A stretch of DNA of 64,000 nt from Chondrosia reniformis (GCA_947172415.1 OX359193.1:3404501-3468500); one strand, 5' to 3'. Counted from the first letter of the stretch, positions 33,075 through 46,507 are shown. Notes: generated from the sequence alone by a model not told the origin. Translations and numbers: made by a program.

Positions 33075-33284
33075 ATGTTTATGACTAATTTAGCAGCCGA
33101 TACCAGCAATGAGAATATCCCAGAAAACTACGAGAACTTTTCTAGGAAAACACCTCCTAAATTTGAGAAAATACGTGTAACCAGATCTGTAACCAGGATT
33201 CTTTCTCAATCTCAATGTTCCCTTGTATCTCCAATGGTCGACAACAATAAAAAGAAAATTGTGAGATCTAAAAGAAGAAAGTAA
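33075..33284 (+). CDS. Small basic hypothetical ORF, divergent from Rpn3-like exons
   Basis: 69 codons from ATG at 33075 (a second ATG two codons later), 140 bp from the divergent exon 1 start. Serine- and asparagine-rich, basic C-terminus (KKKIVRSKRRK). The end could instead be a donor (AAA|GTAAAA at 33282), making it a first exon. I do not recognise it. Confidence 0.3.
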   Translation: MFMTNLAADTSNENIPENYENFSRKTPPKFEKIRVTRSVTRILSQSQCSLVSPMVDNNKKKIVRSKRRK

Positions 33285-33920
33285 AAAAGCTAGCTTATTA
33301 AAACACGTATTAAAATGTGCTTAGAAATAACAGAAATGATAAACAGGAACAGCCTCACACACGTGCAGTTACAACATAGACTATGTACGTACGTGTCATG
33401 GGAACTACCACAACAAACAAAATTGTTTACATAACAAATATGAATATACTTAACAGTTAGATACCTGACCAGAATGATGCGCAGTAAACAGAATTACAAC
33501 ACAGCCATAAACGAATACTAAATGATTGCATTATTGCGTAACGCATAAGGCCATCTTGGCATTCTACACGCATCCAGACATAATACATAATAAGGGATAA
33601 CTATATAGATATATATCACGTCAAACAGTCGGCAACTTTATATATGTACATAGCGAAGCATAGTTTAGGAAATCCCAGGAATGCTATTTGCAAATGTTTG
33701 ACTATATTAGAGTATGCATGAATAGCGTAACACGTATATTCATAGCCGACACTAATGAAATCAGACTGATCAGAGAAAATGCAAGCATGGTCCTTTTATA
33801 ATCATACTTAATGAATATAATCTTCTACTGTTAATTAATTTACATGTATATAGCGATGCAGAACTTCCAACTATCATAACTGTGACTTTACAACTTAAAA
33901 TATTTAGGTAGAGTTGCTTT
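33285..33920. other. No feature seen
   Basis: AT-rich single-copy-looking DNA. No coding frame, repeat or RNA gene that I can support. Confidence 0.4.
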
Positions 33921-34211
33921 CTAATCCACTAGGGCTGTGAGCATGATCTTTTCTTCTTCCTCTGATAGTGGATACGGTTCTTCACACTCATTGCTCCCCA
34001 TTACCTGATTAACCTCCTCTCCTTTAGATAGAAGAAGGCCCCACTCTGAGTCATCCATGGCCAATTCTCCACCTTCTAATCCTGACATTTCTTCATTCTG
34101 GCTGCATTTCAGTAGTTCTTCATCAGTTATTTCCAAATCACTTAATTCCTTTTCTGCATGTGAATGTGTTACCTTCTCCTGTTTCTCTTCCTCCATTCTA
34201 TCAAGAAGCTC
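33921..34211 (-). CDS. Acidic terminal exon, unknown gene
   Basis: Minus strand. Acceptor ATATAG at 34212, then ELLDRMEEEKQEKV and about 80 further acidic codons (DLEITDEELLKC, MDDSEWGLLLSKGEE, YPLSEEEEKIM) to TAG at 33921. Codon and amino-acid use look like real coding sequence, unlike the AT-rich surroundings. Start ATG at 34196 is possible if it stands alone. No homologue recognised, and no clear partner exon found. Confidence 0.4.
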   Translation of the reverse strand, partial: ELLDRMEEEKQEKVTHSHAEKELSDLEITDEELLKCSQNEEMSGLEGGELAMDDSEWGLLLSKGEEVNQVMGSNECEEPYPLSEEEEKIMLTALVD

Positions 34212-34486
34212 CTATATGCCTATATACCTTTATTCCCAACGTTCACGAAACTAAAATTTAGCAAACTTAGCACTTTGATGTGATTTGGCAGATACAACCC
34301 CGTTAATCAATTAATTACCACATCACAATTTAGATATCTTCACGTACAATTTATTTCATATTCGTAAACGTTATTGTATCAGTGAACTAATATGGACAGA
34401 GCTACAGCTACTTACAATGTACAAGGAAATATGTCCTTAGTAATATACGCCTCCGATCGCAAAAGACCTGCCTAACAAACTACTAA

Positions 34487-34843
34487 GGCAAAAAAGTGAA
34501 GAAAACCAGGCCAAAAACACTTCCAACTTTGTGCCGCTACCAAAGAAGCTGCAAAAAGCCAAAAGGAACCTGTAAATTCCTATAGGTGTACCAGGACCTT
34601 CTAAAGAACAAACGCTATAAATTATGCTGGGACTACCCGTAATGCAGGAAGGAAAATTGTCCCTTTATACATTATAACTGGGAAAATCGGGACACCTCCA
34701 ACGATGAAGACCAACCGGCAATATGTGATCCACCACACTCTGAAAGATCAAGTGACCTTGAAGATGCCCTTCTACTTGAAGAGCAGAATACGAATGGTGG
34801 AGTCATGGATACGACTTCACCATCAAAAACTTCGAACAACTGA
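34487..34843 (+). pseudogene. Degenerate frame with CCCH zinc-finger-like segments
   Basis: Plus strand, one frame from after TAA 34484 to TGA 34841 with two stops inside (TAG 34583, TAA 34640). Segments: CRYQRSCKKPKGTC (C-x5-C-x6-C), and C-WDYP-stop-C-RKEN-C-PFI-H, which fits C-x5-C-x4-C-x3-H if the stop is counted as one residue. The last 65 codons (from NWENRDTSNDEDQP on) are acidic and serine-rich and look coding. It may be a dead CCCH-finger gene, or a last exon starting at CAG 34646 with unrelated sequence before it. Confidence 0.33.
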
Positions 34844-34854
34844 TATTCTATATC

Positions 34855-35734
34855 ATTATTATTATCGTAACTTAACACTTAACATTATATTATACGTACA
34901 TACCTAAATTTCGTATCCACTGTGGGAGTCGTTATACTAGCTGCTTTGTACCACGAAAGCTATCTTAAAGAATATATAGCTGTATCCTCTCTGGAAACGT
35001 AAACGATATACTTGACTACGATTGCATCCAATTAAAAGCAAACGGTAAGTTACCATTTGTGCAAGTGTGCACGAATCCCTATTTCACTGATTAAACAGGT
35101 TATATTGCAAAGTATGCGTACAAATTCACTAGAATCATGTTGTGCCAGGCCTTACAATGTTAATTGCATTCTACCATAGACAAGAACAATTTGTACGCGT
35201 TTTTGTTCAAACAAGTGACATTGGCCCAAGTATACTGACTACCTCTTAGCATGTAGTTAAAATCGTTTAAAGGTAAGTATTGTTATACGTATACATACTG
35301 ATATTAAAGTTTCCCCTTCTGCATACGAAAAGCTAGGCCTTTCCTAATCAGCAGAGAGGATACTTCAGATATACTGAACTGTGTAAAGACAAATCTTTCA
35401 CATAAACTTGTGTATAGCTTGCTTTAAGCGTAATTCTTTAGAAATCACATTTTGTACCTGTTTCTTAATTTAAACTTTAGCTAAAAGTCCATTATAGGAC
35501 TGCTAACATTGACAACAGGAAGAAGGTATAAATGTACGTATCCTTTAAAAGATTTTATGGATACCTTCGACATCCTTTAAATATATGTTAAATGTAACTT
35601 ATTAATGTTGCTACCACGATAACCTAATTCCCTCGACAAGTTTCACTGGAATACCCATTGTTATTATGATGCTGACTCTTTATTATTAAGAATATTTAAT
35701 ATTAATATAAAAACAGAAAGTCTCGGTATAACCA
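34855..35734. other. No feature seen
   Basis: AT-rich DNA with no coding frame or repeat that I recognise. Confidence 0.4.
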
Positions 35735-35869
35735 CTATGCTTTAATTTCAAAACTTATAATAGCCGCTTTTTCCTCGTCTTCGTAAGTCATAACTCGTGG
35801 TTCATTCCAGCCTGGATCCTCAGAATGGATAACATCCATTATTTCCTTTGTTGTCATCCCTTCAATTAT
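35735..35869 (-). CDS. Terminal exon of an unknown gene
   Basis: Minus strand. Good acceptor TTTTTATACAG (35870-35880), then 44 codons: IIEGMTTKEIMDVIHSEDPG, a tryptophan-containing stretch, MTYEDEEKAAIISFEIKA and TAG at 35735. Hydrophilic, coding-like composition. The upstream exon is not identified; the exon-like frames at 37364-37824 lie on the same strand but end in their own stop. No homologue recognised. Confidence 0.35.
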   Translation of the reverse strand: MIEGMTTKEIMDVIHSEDPGWNEPRVMTYEDEEKAAIISFEIKA

Positions 35870-35880
35870 CTGTATAAAAA

Positions 35881-37363
35881 CAATTAAATTCTTAATTGAA
35901 CATTTCCATAGCCCTAATTCACCAGCTTACTAGTGGTTCTAGATGATCCTTAGCTAGATCCGCATGCGCAATTATTCTTACATCTATTAGCTTTTACAAA
36001 TCATCACATATATAGAACAGTCCATGCTTTGATTACCCACAACCCTCTACATATCATCACACCCCTTATATGTGTCAAAACGTAGACGTTCCATAAGTAC
36101 TTATATCATTGCACAATCGCATGATGCTACGTCAACAACACCTTATGTCACTGCGTGCATTTTCTGAATCATGTGGCTGGAGTTGCAAAATTAACTTAGT
36201 GAGAACAGCTGTGACAAGTCGACCCTCTTCCACGAAAAGGAGCTACCAAATAAACGAGTTGTATCGAAGGTTAGATAAAGTAATTGTATACGTCCCCGTG
36301 AAGTTTGAGAATCAATACTGCATGATACATCGTTTAAGCATAGATTATATATAGAGACTACGTAACGTAGCCTATGGTTTAAGCGACCGTATCACTATGC
36401 TAACTGAAGCTTTTAAGCTCCGTGCTCTCTTCTTATGTTTACTGTTAGTTTTCTTCCTCATCATTGCGTGTACGCATATTTCCAAGAGTGTACCGTATTG
36501 GGTTGGGATATATATGAATAAATTTGTATTGCCTACTCTGTACCTATTACCTTATTTGGAGCATGTTCTAAGTCTTTATTAAGACTGTTTGTTCTATTTA
36601 AGTTTTAGAGGTACATCCAATCGCTAAGTCAACAGTTATATTTTCTTTCAATATAGTCCTTCCATCTTTAATTGTTGTGCCAAACCATATGTGAGTAGAT
36701 GTACTGTATGTGTTCATTTCACATATGAGGAGATGTACTGTATGTGTTGATCTGTATCAACAAAATCTTTTGTATATTGTGTTTCATTCAAATCTTACAA
36801 CTTTCTAAAGAGGCTTTTTTAAAACTATTCCTAATTTCCATACTTGAAACTACATGGCACCAATAATATTATGAAATCAATCTATAGAATTTTCAATACT
36901 ACAAACCCTACCATCTTCATCAACCTTATCCCTTAACCACTCTTAAGAATTTATTAATACCTCACCTCCTCAATTCAAAATTCATAGCTCAAAAAAACCA
37001 AGGATATGAATTTTAAATTAAACAACAGTGGAAATTGCCTTTGAAAACCTCTAGAACACAAACAGAGCACACTTAGTCCATTTATAAGACTATTACGTAT
37101 GCTCTAAGTGTGTTAATAGGTATAAGAAAGGCAAAATAATCACTATATATACGTTTAATAATATGCTTAGAAACAAACAGTACTTATGATAGTGATTTAC
37201 CCAAACAGTACATATTGCGTTAAAAACAAAATCTAAGCAAACTAACCTTTAGTTAAAAACTTGAGATTTTTAATTAAAATAAATGTTCTCTATAATTAAA
37301 AGCAAAATATATATCTCTATCCAACATTAAAATGAAAACATAAACCATCTTCATCTTTAGAAT
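35881..37363. other. Mostly repeat copy, no gene
   Basis: 36010-36640 is the second copy of the dispersed repeat at 14.9-16.1 kb. The reading frames 36109-36354 and 36397-36582 fall inside it and are not accepted. 36640-37363 is AT-rich with nothing recognisable. Confidence 0.5.
36010..36640 (+). repeat. Dispersed repeat, second copy of 14.9-16.1 kb element
   Basis: Shares ACAAGTCGACSCTC, GGTTAGATAAAG, GTATACGTCCCCGT, CTTATTTGGAGCATGTTC and AGAGGTACATYCAAT with the 15-16 kb copy in the same order and orientation. The material between 15.3 and 16.0 kb is absent, which shows that much of that stretch is either an insertion there or a deletion here. Confidence 0.65.
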
Positions 37364-37824
37364 CTAGCTTCCATAACCAATCTTGCTTCTGTGATTTCTG
37401 ATTCTGATTCTGGATCTTTGCTGGTGGATCATGCCGGAGTATTCATCATTTAGGATTTCACTGACATCAACTGGTGATGTAGTAACATCTAATAAAGGGT
37501 GCAAGTTACTGACAAATATATATATAAAATACTAAAATTACAATCAAGTACTAGCTACACAGTTCCAGTTACAAATTTAAAGAGATCCAAGTGACCCCTA
37601 TAGGATAATCAGTATTTTAAATAGTACGTATAGTTGCAGACTTTCAAATCCTCAACTACTGCAGATGATGCATCATGCATGCCATGTATCAACAAAGGTT
37701 CCAGTCTTAAAGGGGTCTCAGCTAATAACCACGTCCACAGCAGATTTGATTTGCCTTGTGAGTGAGCTAAGAATACCGACAGTTGGTTGAATGCATTCAC
37801 ATAATCAACAGGGTTGGAGACCAT
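37364..37824 (-). CDS. Two exon-like frames of an unknown gene
   Basis: Minus strand. Exon a from ATG 37824 (or a short way upstream) to 37628: MVSNPVDYVNAFNQLSVFLA, then KSNLLWTWLLAETPLRLEPL and a conserved-looking helix; possible donor GTACTA. Exon b from acceptor TTTGTCAG at 37509: NLHPLLDVTTSPVDVSEILN, a basic R/S-rich tail and TAG at 37364. Joining leaves the phase intact (AC|T). Intron 119 bp. Composition is clearly more coding-like than the flanks, but I cannot name the family. Confidence 0.35.
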
Positions 37825-37842
37825 TTTGTAACTTGTACACAA

Positions 37843-38330
37843 GGGACATCAATATATATATTAATATATATATATAATACGACTTCAAACGCAACTATTA
37901 TAACACATTTTATACGTCGATAGATGTAGAATATGAGTTCATATGCAACTATTGTAACACTTAATTTATACGTCAATACATCGTTTTTGCAAATGGTGGC
38001 GTTCAGGAAGCTTTAGTTAACGAAGCTTTTCTGTCGCTATTTATAATTATTAGGACACTTAAGCATCCTCAATCGTTAGGATTAAGAGTAATATGTCAAA
38101 GCCCAAGTATGCGGCCAAGTAGTTTGAGTAAATTCGGGGGGCGACGGCCCCACGAATTTTTAAACTCGAACTACTTGTTATCCTAGGAACAGTCTTTGGT
38201 ACAGATTCAGAGGCTATATGTTTGAAATCGGCAGCCATTATAACTAGGAGATAATTCGTAGAGCTTGGGGAACACTTTTATCGAGTTCGGAGGCCATTTT
38301 ATCCTAGGAATGGTCTTTGGTAAGCTAATT
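37843..38330. other. Repeat remnant before the satellite
   Basis: No gene. 38170-38330 has the words GGCAGCCAT, TCCTAGGAA and GAGTTCGGAGGCCATTTT, similar to GAGTTCGGCAGCCATTTTT at 14928, so it may be an end of the same dispersed repeat family. GC-rich patch at 38130-38160. Confidence 0.4.
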
Positions 38331-41300
38331 CATACAATTTGTACTTACAATTAGTACCTATGACTAGAACATTAACATATAACTGGTACATATAAATAGT
38401 CCATACAACAAGTACATCAAACTAGACCTCCAACTATTACAACTACTGAATATATCTAGGACTAGCACTAGTATATACATACAACTAGTTTATAAAACTA
38501 GTACCTACAACTAGTAAATATTACTAGTACTAGTACATATTAGAACTAGCACATGCAACTAGTACATAACTAATACATACAGTTAATACATACAATTGTA
38601 CACATAACTAGTACATACCACTAGTTTATACAACTAATACATACAACTAGTATACAACTAGTACATAAAATTAGTTCATACAATTAGAACATACAACTAT
38701 TACATACAACTAGTACATACAACTTATACGTACAAATAGTAAATATAACCAGTGCTAGTACGTACAACTAGTACATACAACTAGTGCCTACAGTTAGTAT
38801 ATATTACCTTTACTTGTACATTCCACTAGTTAATCCTAGTAGTACATACAACTATTACATACAACTAGTACATAACTAGTACATACAACTGCTACATACA
38901 ACTATTATATACAATTAGTACATGCAACTATTACATTCGACTAGTTCATATAAGTAATACCTACAAATATTTAATATAACTAGTACTTGTACATTCAACT
39001 AATACCTACTTAATATCTGGTATACCTAGTACTAGAAACCTACAACTAGTACACATAACTAGTACATACACCTAGTACTTACAACTGGAACATACTAATA
39101 GTACATACAACTAGTACATACAACTAGTACATTCAATTAGGACATGCAAGTAGTAAATACAACTAGTACATACAACTAGTACATACATCAAGTACATACA
39201 CCTAGTATATAACTAGTCCATACAGGTGGTACATAAAACTAGTTCATACAATTAGAACCTACAACTACTACATACAACTAGTACATACAATTAGTACATA
39301 CAATTATAACATTCAACAAGTCCATGCAACTAGTACCATAAACTAGTAAGTATAACTAGTACATACACATATAACTAGTACATATAAATAGTCCATACAA
39401 CTAGTACATTAAACGAGAACTCCTTCTATGACGTATAATTATTTCACACAATTAGTGCATATATCTAGTACATACAACTAGTCCATACAATTTGTGCTAC
39501 AACTAGTACATACAACTAGTGCATACCACCAGTACAAACAACTAGTAAATATAACTGGTAAATATAACTAATATATATAACTTGTACTAGTACATACAAC
39601 TAGTAAATATAACGATTAAATATTACTTGTACTAGAACATATTACTAGTTGATACAACTAGCACATATAACTAGTACATATAACTGGTATACAACTAGTA
39701 CATACAACTAGTATATGCATTTAGTACTTACAACAAGTACCTAATTAGTACCTAATTTTACTAGTCCTAGAACTTAAAACTAGTACCTATAAATAGTACA
39801 TACATCTAGTACCTACAATTAGTACATACAATTAGTACATACAACTAGTACACAGAACTAGTACTTAAAACTAGTTCATATAACTAGTACATAACTAGTA
39901 CATACAATTAGTACATAGAACTAGTACAAACAATTAGAACATACAGCTACTACATAAAACTAATACCTATAATTAGTAAATATAGCCTGCACTAGTACAT
40001 ACAACTAGTGCATAAAACTAGAACCTACAACTAGTAAATATTACCAGTACTAGTAAGTGCAATTAGTTATTAGAACTAGTAAATGCATCTAGGACATGGC
40101 TAATACATACAGTTAATACACACTACGGGTACACACAACTAGTATATACAACTAATATATACAACTTATACATACAACTAGTATATAACAAGTACATACA
40201 ACTAGAAGATAAACTAGTTCATACTCTTAGAACATACAACTACTACATACTATTAGTACATACTACTAATACTTACAACTAGTAAATATAACTAATACTA
40301 GTACATACAACTAGTTCATACAACTATTACATTCAACTATTGCATAGAACTAGAACCTACAATTAGTAAATATTACCAGTACTACTACATCCCATTAGAT
40401 AATACTACTAATTCATACAGCTAGTACATACAGCTAGTGCAAAACTAGTACATACAACTGGTACATACAATTATTATATATAATTAGTATATGCAACTAT
40501 TACATTCAACAAGTACATCCAACTATAACCTACAGCTAGTAAATATAACTAGTCCTAGTACATACAACTAGTACATACAACTAGTTCCTACAGTTATTAA
40601 ATATTACCAGTACAAGTACTAACCACTAGTTATTACAACTAGTACATACAACTAGTACATTCAACTAGTACATATAATTAGTACATACAACTATTATATA
40701 GAACTATAATAAGCAATTAGTACATATAACTATTACATTCAACTAGTACATATATCCAGTACCTATAACTAGTTAATATAACTAGTACTTTTACATACAA
40801 ATAGTACCTACTTAGTAACTAGTTTTGCTAAAACCAGAACTTACAACTAGTACATATAACTAGTCCTAGTACATACAACTAGTGCCTACAGTTAGTAAAT
40901 ATTACCAGGACAAGTACAAACCACTAGTTAACACAACTAATACATACAACTAGTTCATACAACTAGTACATAACTAGTACATACAACTATAATATAGAAC
41001 TATAATAAGCATTTATTACATATAACTATTACATTCAACTAGTACATATATCCAGTACCTATAACTAGTTAATATAACTAGCACTTGTACATACAAATAG
41101 TACCTACTTAGTAACTAGTTTTGCTAAAAACAGAACCTACAACTAGTACATATAACTAGTACATACAACTAGTACCTACAAATGGTACACACAAATAGTA
41201 CACACAACTAGTACATACAACGAGAACATAAAACTAGTAGACACTAACTACTACATATAACTAGTATATACACACATAACTGGTCCATATAAATAGTACA

Positions 41301-43266
41301 TGCATCTAGTACATACCACTAGTACATACAACTAGTACATACAACTATAACATAAAACTAGTACATACAACTAGTACCCACTACTAGTACATTCTACTAG
41401 TACGTATAACAAGTACAAACAAGTAATAGATATAACTAGTACATATAAATAGTACATGCATCTAGTATATACCACTAGTACATACAACTAGTTCATACAA
41501 CTAAAACATAAAACTAGTCCATACAACTAGTACATACTACTAGTACATTCTACTAGTACGTGTAACAAGTACAAACAAGTAATGCATTTAACTAGTACAT
41601 ACAACTAGTACACGCAACTAGCACATACAACTAGTGCGAACAACTACTTCATACAACTTGTACCTACAACTAGTACCTATGACTTGAACATGCACATATA
41701 AATAGTACATACAACTAGGACATTAAACTAGAACTCCAACAAGTATTACATATAACTAGTTCCTACTTAGTAACTAGATTAACTAGTACTCAAACTTACT
41801 AGTACTAGTACATACAACTAGTCCATATATACACATATATATAACTAGTGCATACAGCCTATATTGGCACATATAATTTGTACTTACTACTAGTAAATAT
41901 AACTAGTACTAGTACATACAACTAGTTTATACAAGTAGAAAATAAAGCTGGTACTAACAACTAGTATTTACAACTAGTACATACAACTATTACACACAAC
42001 TAGTATATTCTACTAGTACGTATAACAAGTACAAACAAGTAATACATATAACTAGTACGTACAACTAGTATATACAACTAGTACATTCACCTAGGCTAAC
42101 AACTACTTCATACAACTTGTATTAACAACTAGTACCTATGATTGAAACATACACATAAAATTAGTACATATAAATAGTATATACATACAACTAGGACATT
42201 AAACTAGAACTCCAACTAGTATTACATTTTACTAGTGCCTACTTAGTAAATAGATAAACTAGAACTCAAGCTTACTTGTACTAGTACCTACAACTAGTCT
42301 ATACACATATATATATAACTAGTAAACACAGACTATATTAGTACATATAGTTTGTACATACATCTAGTAAATATAAATAGTACTAGTACATACAACTAGT
42401 TAACAAAATGTATAGAAAATATAGCTAGTACAAACATGGAGCACATACAACTAGTACATACAACTAAAACATATAACTAGAACATATAACTAGAACATAT
42501 AACTAGAACATGCACATATAACTACTACATTGAACTAAGTACACACAGGTAGCAATGAGTAAACACTACTAGTACATAGAACTAGTACATACGACTTGTA
42601 CATACAACTAGTAAACACAACTAGTACATACAACTAGTACATATAACTAGTTCATACAACTAGTACACACAACTAGTATACACAATTAGTGTATACAACC
42701 AGTACATTCAACTAGTCCTAACACTAGTTCCTATAACTAGTACTAGAAAGTACTTCCATTAGTACATACAACTAGTTCATACAATTAGAACATACAAGTA
42801 GTACATTAACCTAGTACATAGAACTAGTTCATAGAAGAACTACATAAAACTGATACATACAACTAGTACATGCAACTAGTACATAATAATTAGTACATAA
42901 AAATAGTGCAAATAACTAGAACATAGGACTTTCGCCCAACTAGTACATACAACTAGTACATACAACTAATAAGTATTACTATAATATAGATAACTAGTAC
43001 ATACAACTAGGACATATAACTAGTACATAGAACTAGTAACTAGTATACACAACTAGTATATACAACTAGTACATTATAACTAGTATATATAACTAGTACC
43101 TACGACTAGTAAATATAACTTGTACCAGTACGTACAAATAGTATTAACAACTGGTAAATATAACTTGTACTAGTATGTACGACTAGAACATACAACTAGT
43201 ACATACGTCTAGTATATAACTAGTACATGCAACTAGTACATACAACTAGTACACACAACTAGTACA
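38331..43266. repeat. 13-bp minisatellite array (block 5)
   Basis: AACTAGTACATAC-type array. 38890-39340 and 39415-40510 are diverged co-linear copies of about 430-870 and 1153-2300 of block 1. Internal duplicates: 40730-40850 against 41020-41150 (tagtaactagttttgc), and 41270-41420 against 41420-41570. Confidence 0.93.
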
Positions 43267-43660
43267 CAGGCCTGCCAACCTGAATTTTCCAAAAACCTTG
43301 AGACCCAGTAGGCCATAGGAAGCCAATAATAAGATAATTAAATTTGCCTCGTCAGCCATACATTTGCATTTCCAGCCAGCAATATACACTCAACATGCAT
43401 GTTTATATGGCTAAGTGCCTGTACTTAACCTGCATATATTGTGCAATATGCAAGGTTGACGTCATCTAGAGATTGCATCATACTTACAGTCGCAGCTAAT
43501 CCACGGAATGGGGATAGACTACACTTTTTAACATGCAGAAAACATCTGTGGCTGCTTGAGTACCCAAAATCTGTGAGTTTGAGTACCTACACCGTGAGAG
43601 AGTGAGATTTCGACTGAAACCGTGAGACTCACGGAAAATCAGGGAGAGTTGGCAGGCCTG
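43267..43660. mobile_element. Small TIR element in the satellite
   Basis: Left end CAGGCCTGCCAACCTGAATT, right end its reverse complement with four extra bases (...CAGGGAGAGTTGGCAGGCCTG). 394 bp, no coding. AGTACA on both sides could be a 6-bp target duplication, but the same word occurs in each satellite unit. Superfamily not determined. Confidence 0.75.
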
Positions 43661-44727
43661 AGTACATATAACTAGTACATACAATTAATACATACAACTA
43701 GAACATACAACTGGAACATAGTACTAGTAACCAATACACACAACCAGTACATAGAACTTGTACAAATAAATAGTATATAAACTAGTACCTACGACTAGTA
43801 AATATGACTTGTACTAGTACATACAACGAGTAAATATAACTTGTACTAGTACATACTACTAATACATTAAACTACTCCATACAACTAGTACATACATTTT
43901 GTACATACAACTAGTACACACAGCTAGTAAATACAACTGGTACATACAACTAGTACACACAACTAGTACATACAACTGGTACATACAACTAGTACATAGA
44001 ACTAGTAACTAATACACACAACTAGTACCTATGACTAGTAAATATAACTTGTACTATTACATACAACTAATACATACAACTAGTAAATAAAACTTGTACT
44101 AGCATATACGACTAGTACATAAAACTACTACATACGTCTAGTACATAACTAGTACAGACAACTAGTACACACAACTAGTACATAACTAGTATATACAACT
44201 AGTACATAAACCTACTAAATACAATTAGTACATACAACTAGTCTATACAACTAGCACATACAACAAGTCCACACAACTAGTACATACAACTAGTACATTC
44301 AACTAGAACATACAACTACTCCATACAACTAGTACATAAATTTTGGATATACAACTAGTACATCCAACTAGTACATACAACTAGTACATACAACTAGTAC
44401 ATACAACTAGTACATACAACTATTACATACAACTAGTGCGGACACCTAGTATATACAATTAGTACACTTAGCTAGTACACACAACAACCAAATATAACTA
44501 GTACATACATATAAAACTAGTACATTCAACTAGTACACACAACTAGTACATACATCTTGTACATGCAAATAGTAATAACGACTAGTACATACAACTAGTA
44601 CCTACCTAGTACCCACTATAACTAGTACTAGAACCTACAACTGGTACATACAGTTAGTACATTCAACTAGTACATACAACCGGTACATACAACTATATAG
44701 TTACTAGTACATATAACTAGTCAATCT
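43661..44727. repeat. 13-bp minisatellite array (block 6)
   Basis: AACTAGTACATAC units, several with the variant ACTTGTACTAGTACATAC. Contains one of the most regular runs (44380-44440). Confidence 0.92.
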
Positions 44728-45412
44728 ATCAAATCAATCAAAACAAGATGAAGGGTTTTATCTCCCTAGTGGGAGGTCGTCCTGATTACAAACAAAGAAT
44801 ATATAGAGTTTTCTACAGACAAAGTTTAATATTTATTACTATACTAGCATAGAAACATTTCCTGTATCAATGTGCAATGTTAATAATTATTCAAAGTTAT
44901 TTATCCATCTCCCTCTGGGTCTTCCTCTAAGGCGTTTTCCTGGGATTTTACCGTCGACACTTTCTTTGTCACTCTACTGCTACTCATCGCTTCTAACATT
45001 TGCTTCCAGTTCTGCTACCGTCTCCTCACATAATCCAAAACTCTCTCCTGCTTTAATCTGTCCCTAAGATCCACGTTTCTTATTCTATCCAATCTCGAGA
45101 CCCCCTCTATCCGTCTTAACACCCTCATCTGTACAGCCTGTATTCATCCCTTATATTTTGCCTTTGGAGCCCACACTTCACATCCATAGGTCAAGGTGGG
45201 TATCACCATAGCATTTACCACTTTTAATTTCGTGCCCTTCATCAGTTATTTCCTTCCTTCCCAGCACTGTATTTCCAAATGCCCCAATTGTTTTTGATGC
45301 TTTTCCTATTCTTTGTTCCACTTCCTTATCCATATACCTATCACCACTAAACATTACACCGAGGTACTGCATCTCCTTCACTTGCTCCACCCTCTCGCCA
45401 TTCACTTCGACA
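44728..45412 (-). pseudogene. LINE 3' fragment (end of RT ORF and 3' tail)
   Basis: Minus strand. 45412-45220 reads VEVNGERVEQVKEMQYLGVM, then DKEVEQRIGKASKTIGAFGN and LGRKEIT, the typical region after the RT palm in LINE proteins. One frameshift near 45225, then further C-terminal sequence down to about 44880 in broken frames. The 3' end is a TTGATT-like microsatellite tail (44728-44760). 5'-truncated, as usual for target-primed insertion. Confidence 0.75.
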
Positions 45413-45795
45413 CATACAACTCGTATATACAACTGGTACATATAACTAGTACCTACCACTAGTAAATATAACTAGTCCATACAACAATTACACACAACTA
45501 CTACATACCAGTAGTACATATAACTAGTACCTACAACTAGTACATAAAACTATATAGTACCGAGTACATACAACTAGTACATACAACTAGTACATACAAC
45601 AATTACACACAACTAGTACATACAGCTAATATCAAGTACTTACAACTACTACATACAACTAATACATACCAAAAATAAATACAACTAGTGCATACAACTA
45701 GTACATACAACTAGTACATATAAAGAGTACATACAAATAGTACTAACAACTAGGACGTACAACTAGTACATGAAGCTAGTATATACAACAATTAC
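45413..45795. repeat. 13-bp minisatellite array (block 7)
   Basis: Satellite between the LINE fragment and the next TIR element; many units carry acaattacacacaac, a variant frequent in blocks 9-11. Confidence 0.9.
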
Positions 45796-46507
45796 AAGTG
45801 GGGAAGTGGAAACAGTGGAAATGGCTGAAACCTTGAAAATTGCTGAGGAGGCTTGTCATGAAGCCATGAAACTAGCAAGCAGCTTTCTAACTAAGAGCGC
45901 GAAAGGCTGTCCTTTTATGTGAACGTCTAAAAATAGCAACAGAGACCGAATATTGTGAAAAGTTTAGCGAGCTAAGACAGGTCAGCATTAAGCGCATCAT
46001 AACTAAGCCCAGTGTAGTAAATCAGCTATATATTGTAATAGTATAACTAACTAATGTCAATTGATAAGCTAGCTGGCTAATATGCCTGCAGCTAGTAGGA
46101 ATCCAAGTTTGATCCTTGCAAAAAGAAAATAGTGACTCAGTGCTGATCCTTCGTCAGCTCCAAGTGTACATCTGGTAGTACAACCAACCTTCTTAAATCC
46201 CAACTCTACAAACGTGTTATGCCAAGCATCTTTTAACCAGGATCAGCCCAAAGCCAAGTTTTGCAACACGTGGACATTTTATTTTACGGCATATAAAACC
46301 ATTTTATCTTTCATGGCCTTTCGCTACTGTTTCCAAGCCTTTCTTATAGACGTCTACTCCCAACGACGAATTTAAGAGGCTCCATCCATCGCTGCCACTG
46401 CAGGGCTATTAGTTAGAAAGCTGCATGCATTTCCCCTGACTAGTGGTTTTAAGACAAGCCCATTTTCGTCCTTTTCGCCATTTCCGCCGTTTCTGCCATT
46501 TCCGCTA
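45796..46507. mobile_element. ~0.7-kb TIR element, non-autonomous
   Basis: Left end ...GAAGTGGAAACAGTGGAAAT then GGCTGAAAC; right end is the reverse complement with CTAGC inserted (GCAGTGGAAACAG, GCGGAAATGGC). Subterminal CTTGTC and GCTTTCTAACTAA also recur in inverted orientation. The interior is unique and carries no open frame. Flanked by satellite on both sides. Superfamily unknown. Confidence 0.72.

Noticed and set aside
36109..36582. Two short plus-strand frames as host genes
   Set aside because: They lie inside the dispersed repeat shared with 15-16 kb, where the frames are not conserved.
43496..43684. 62-codon minus-strand frame
   Set aside because: Within a 394-bp TIR element and running into satellite; no coding signal.
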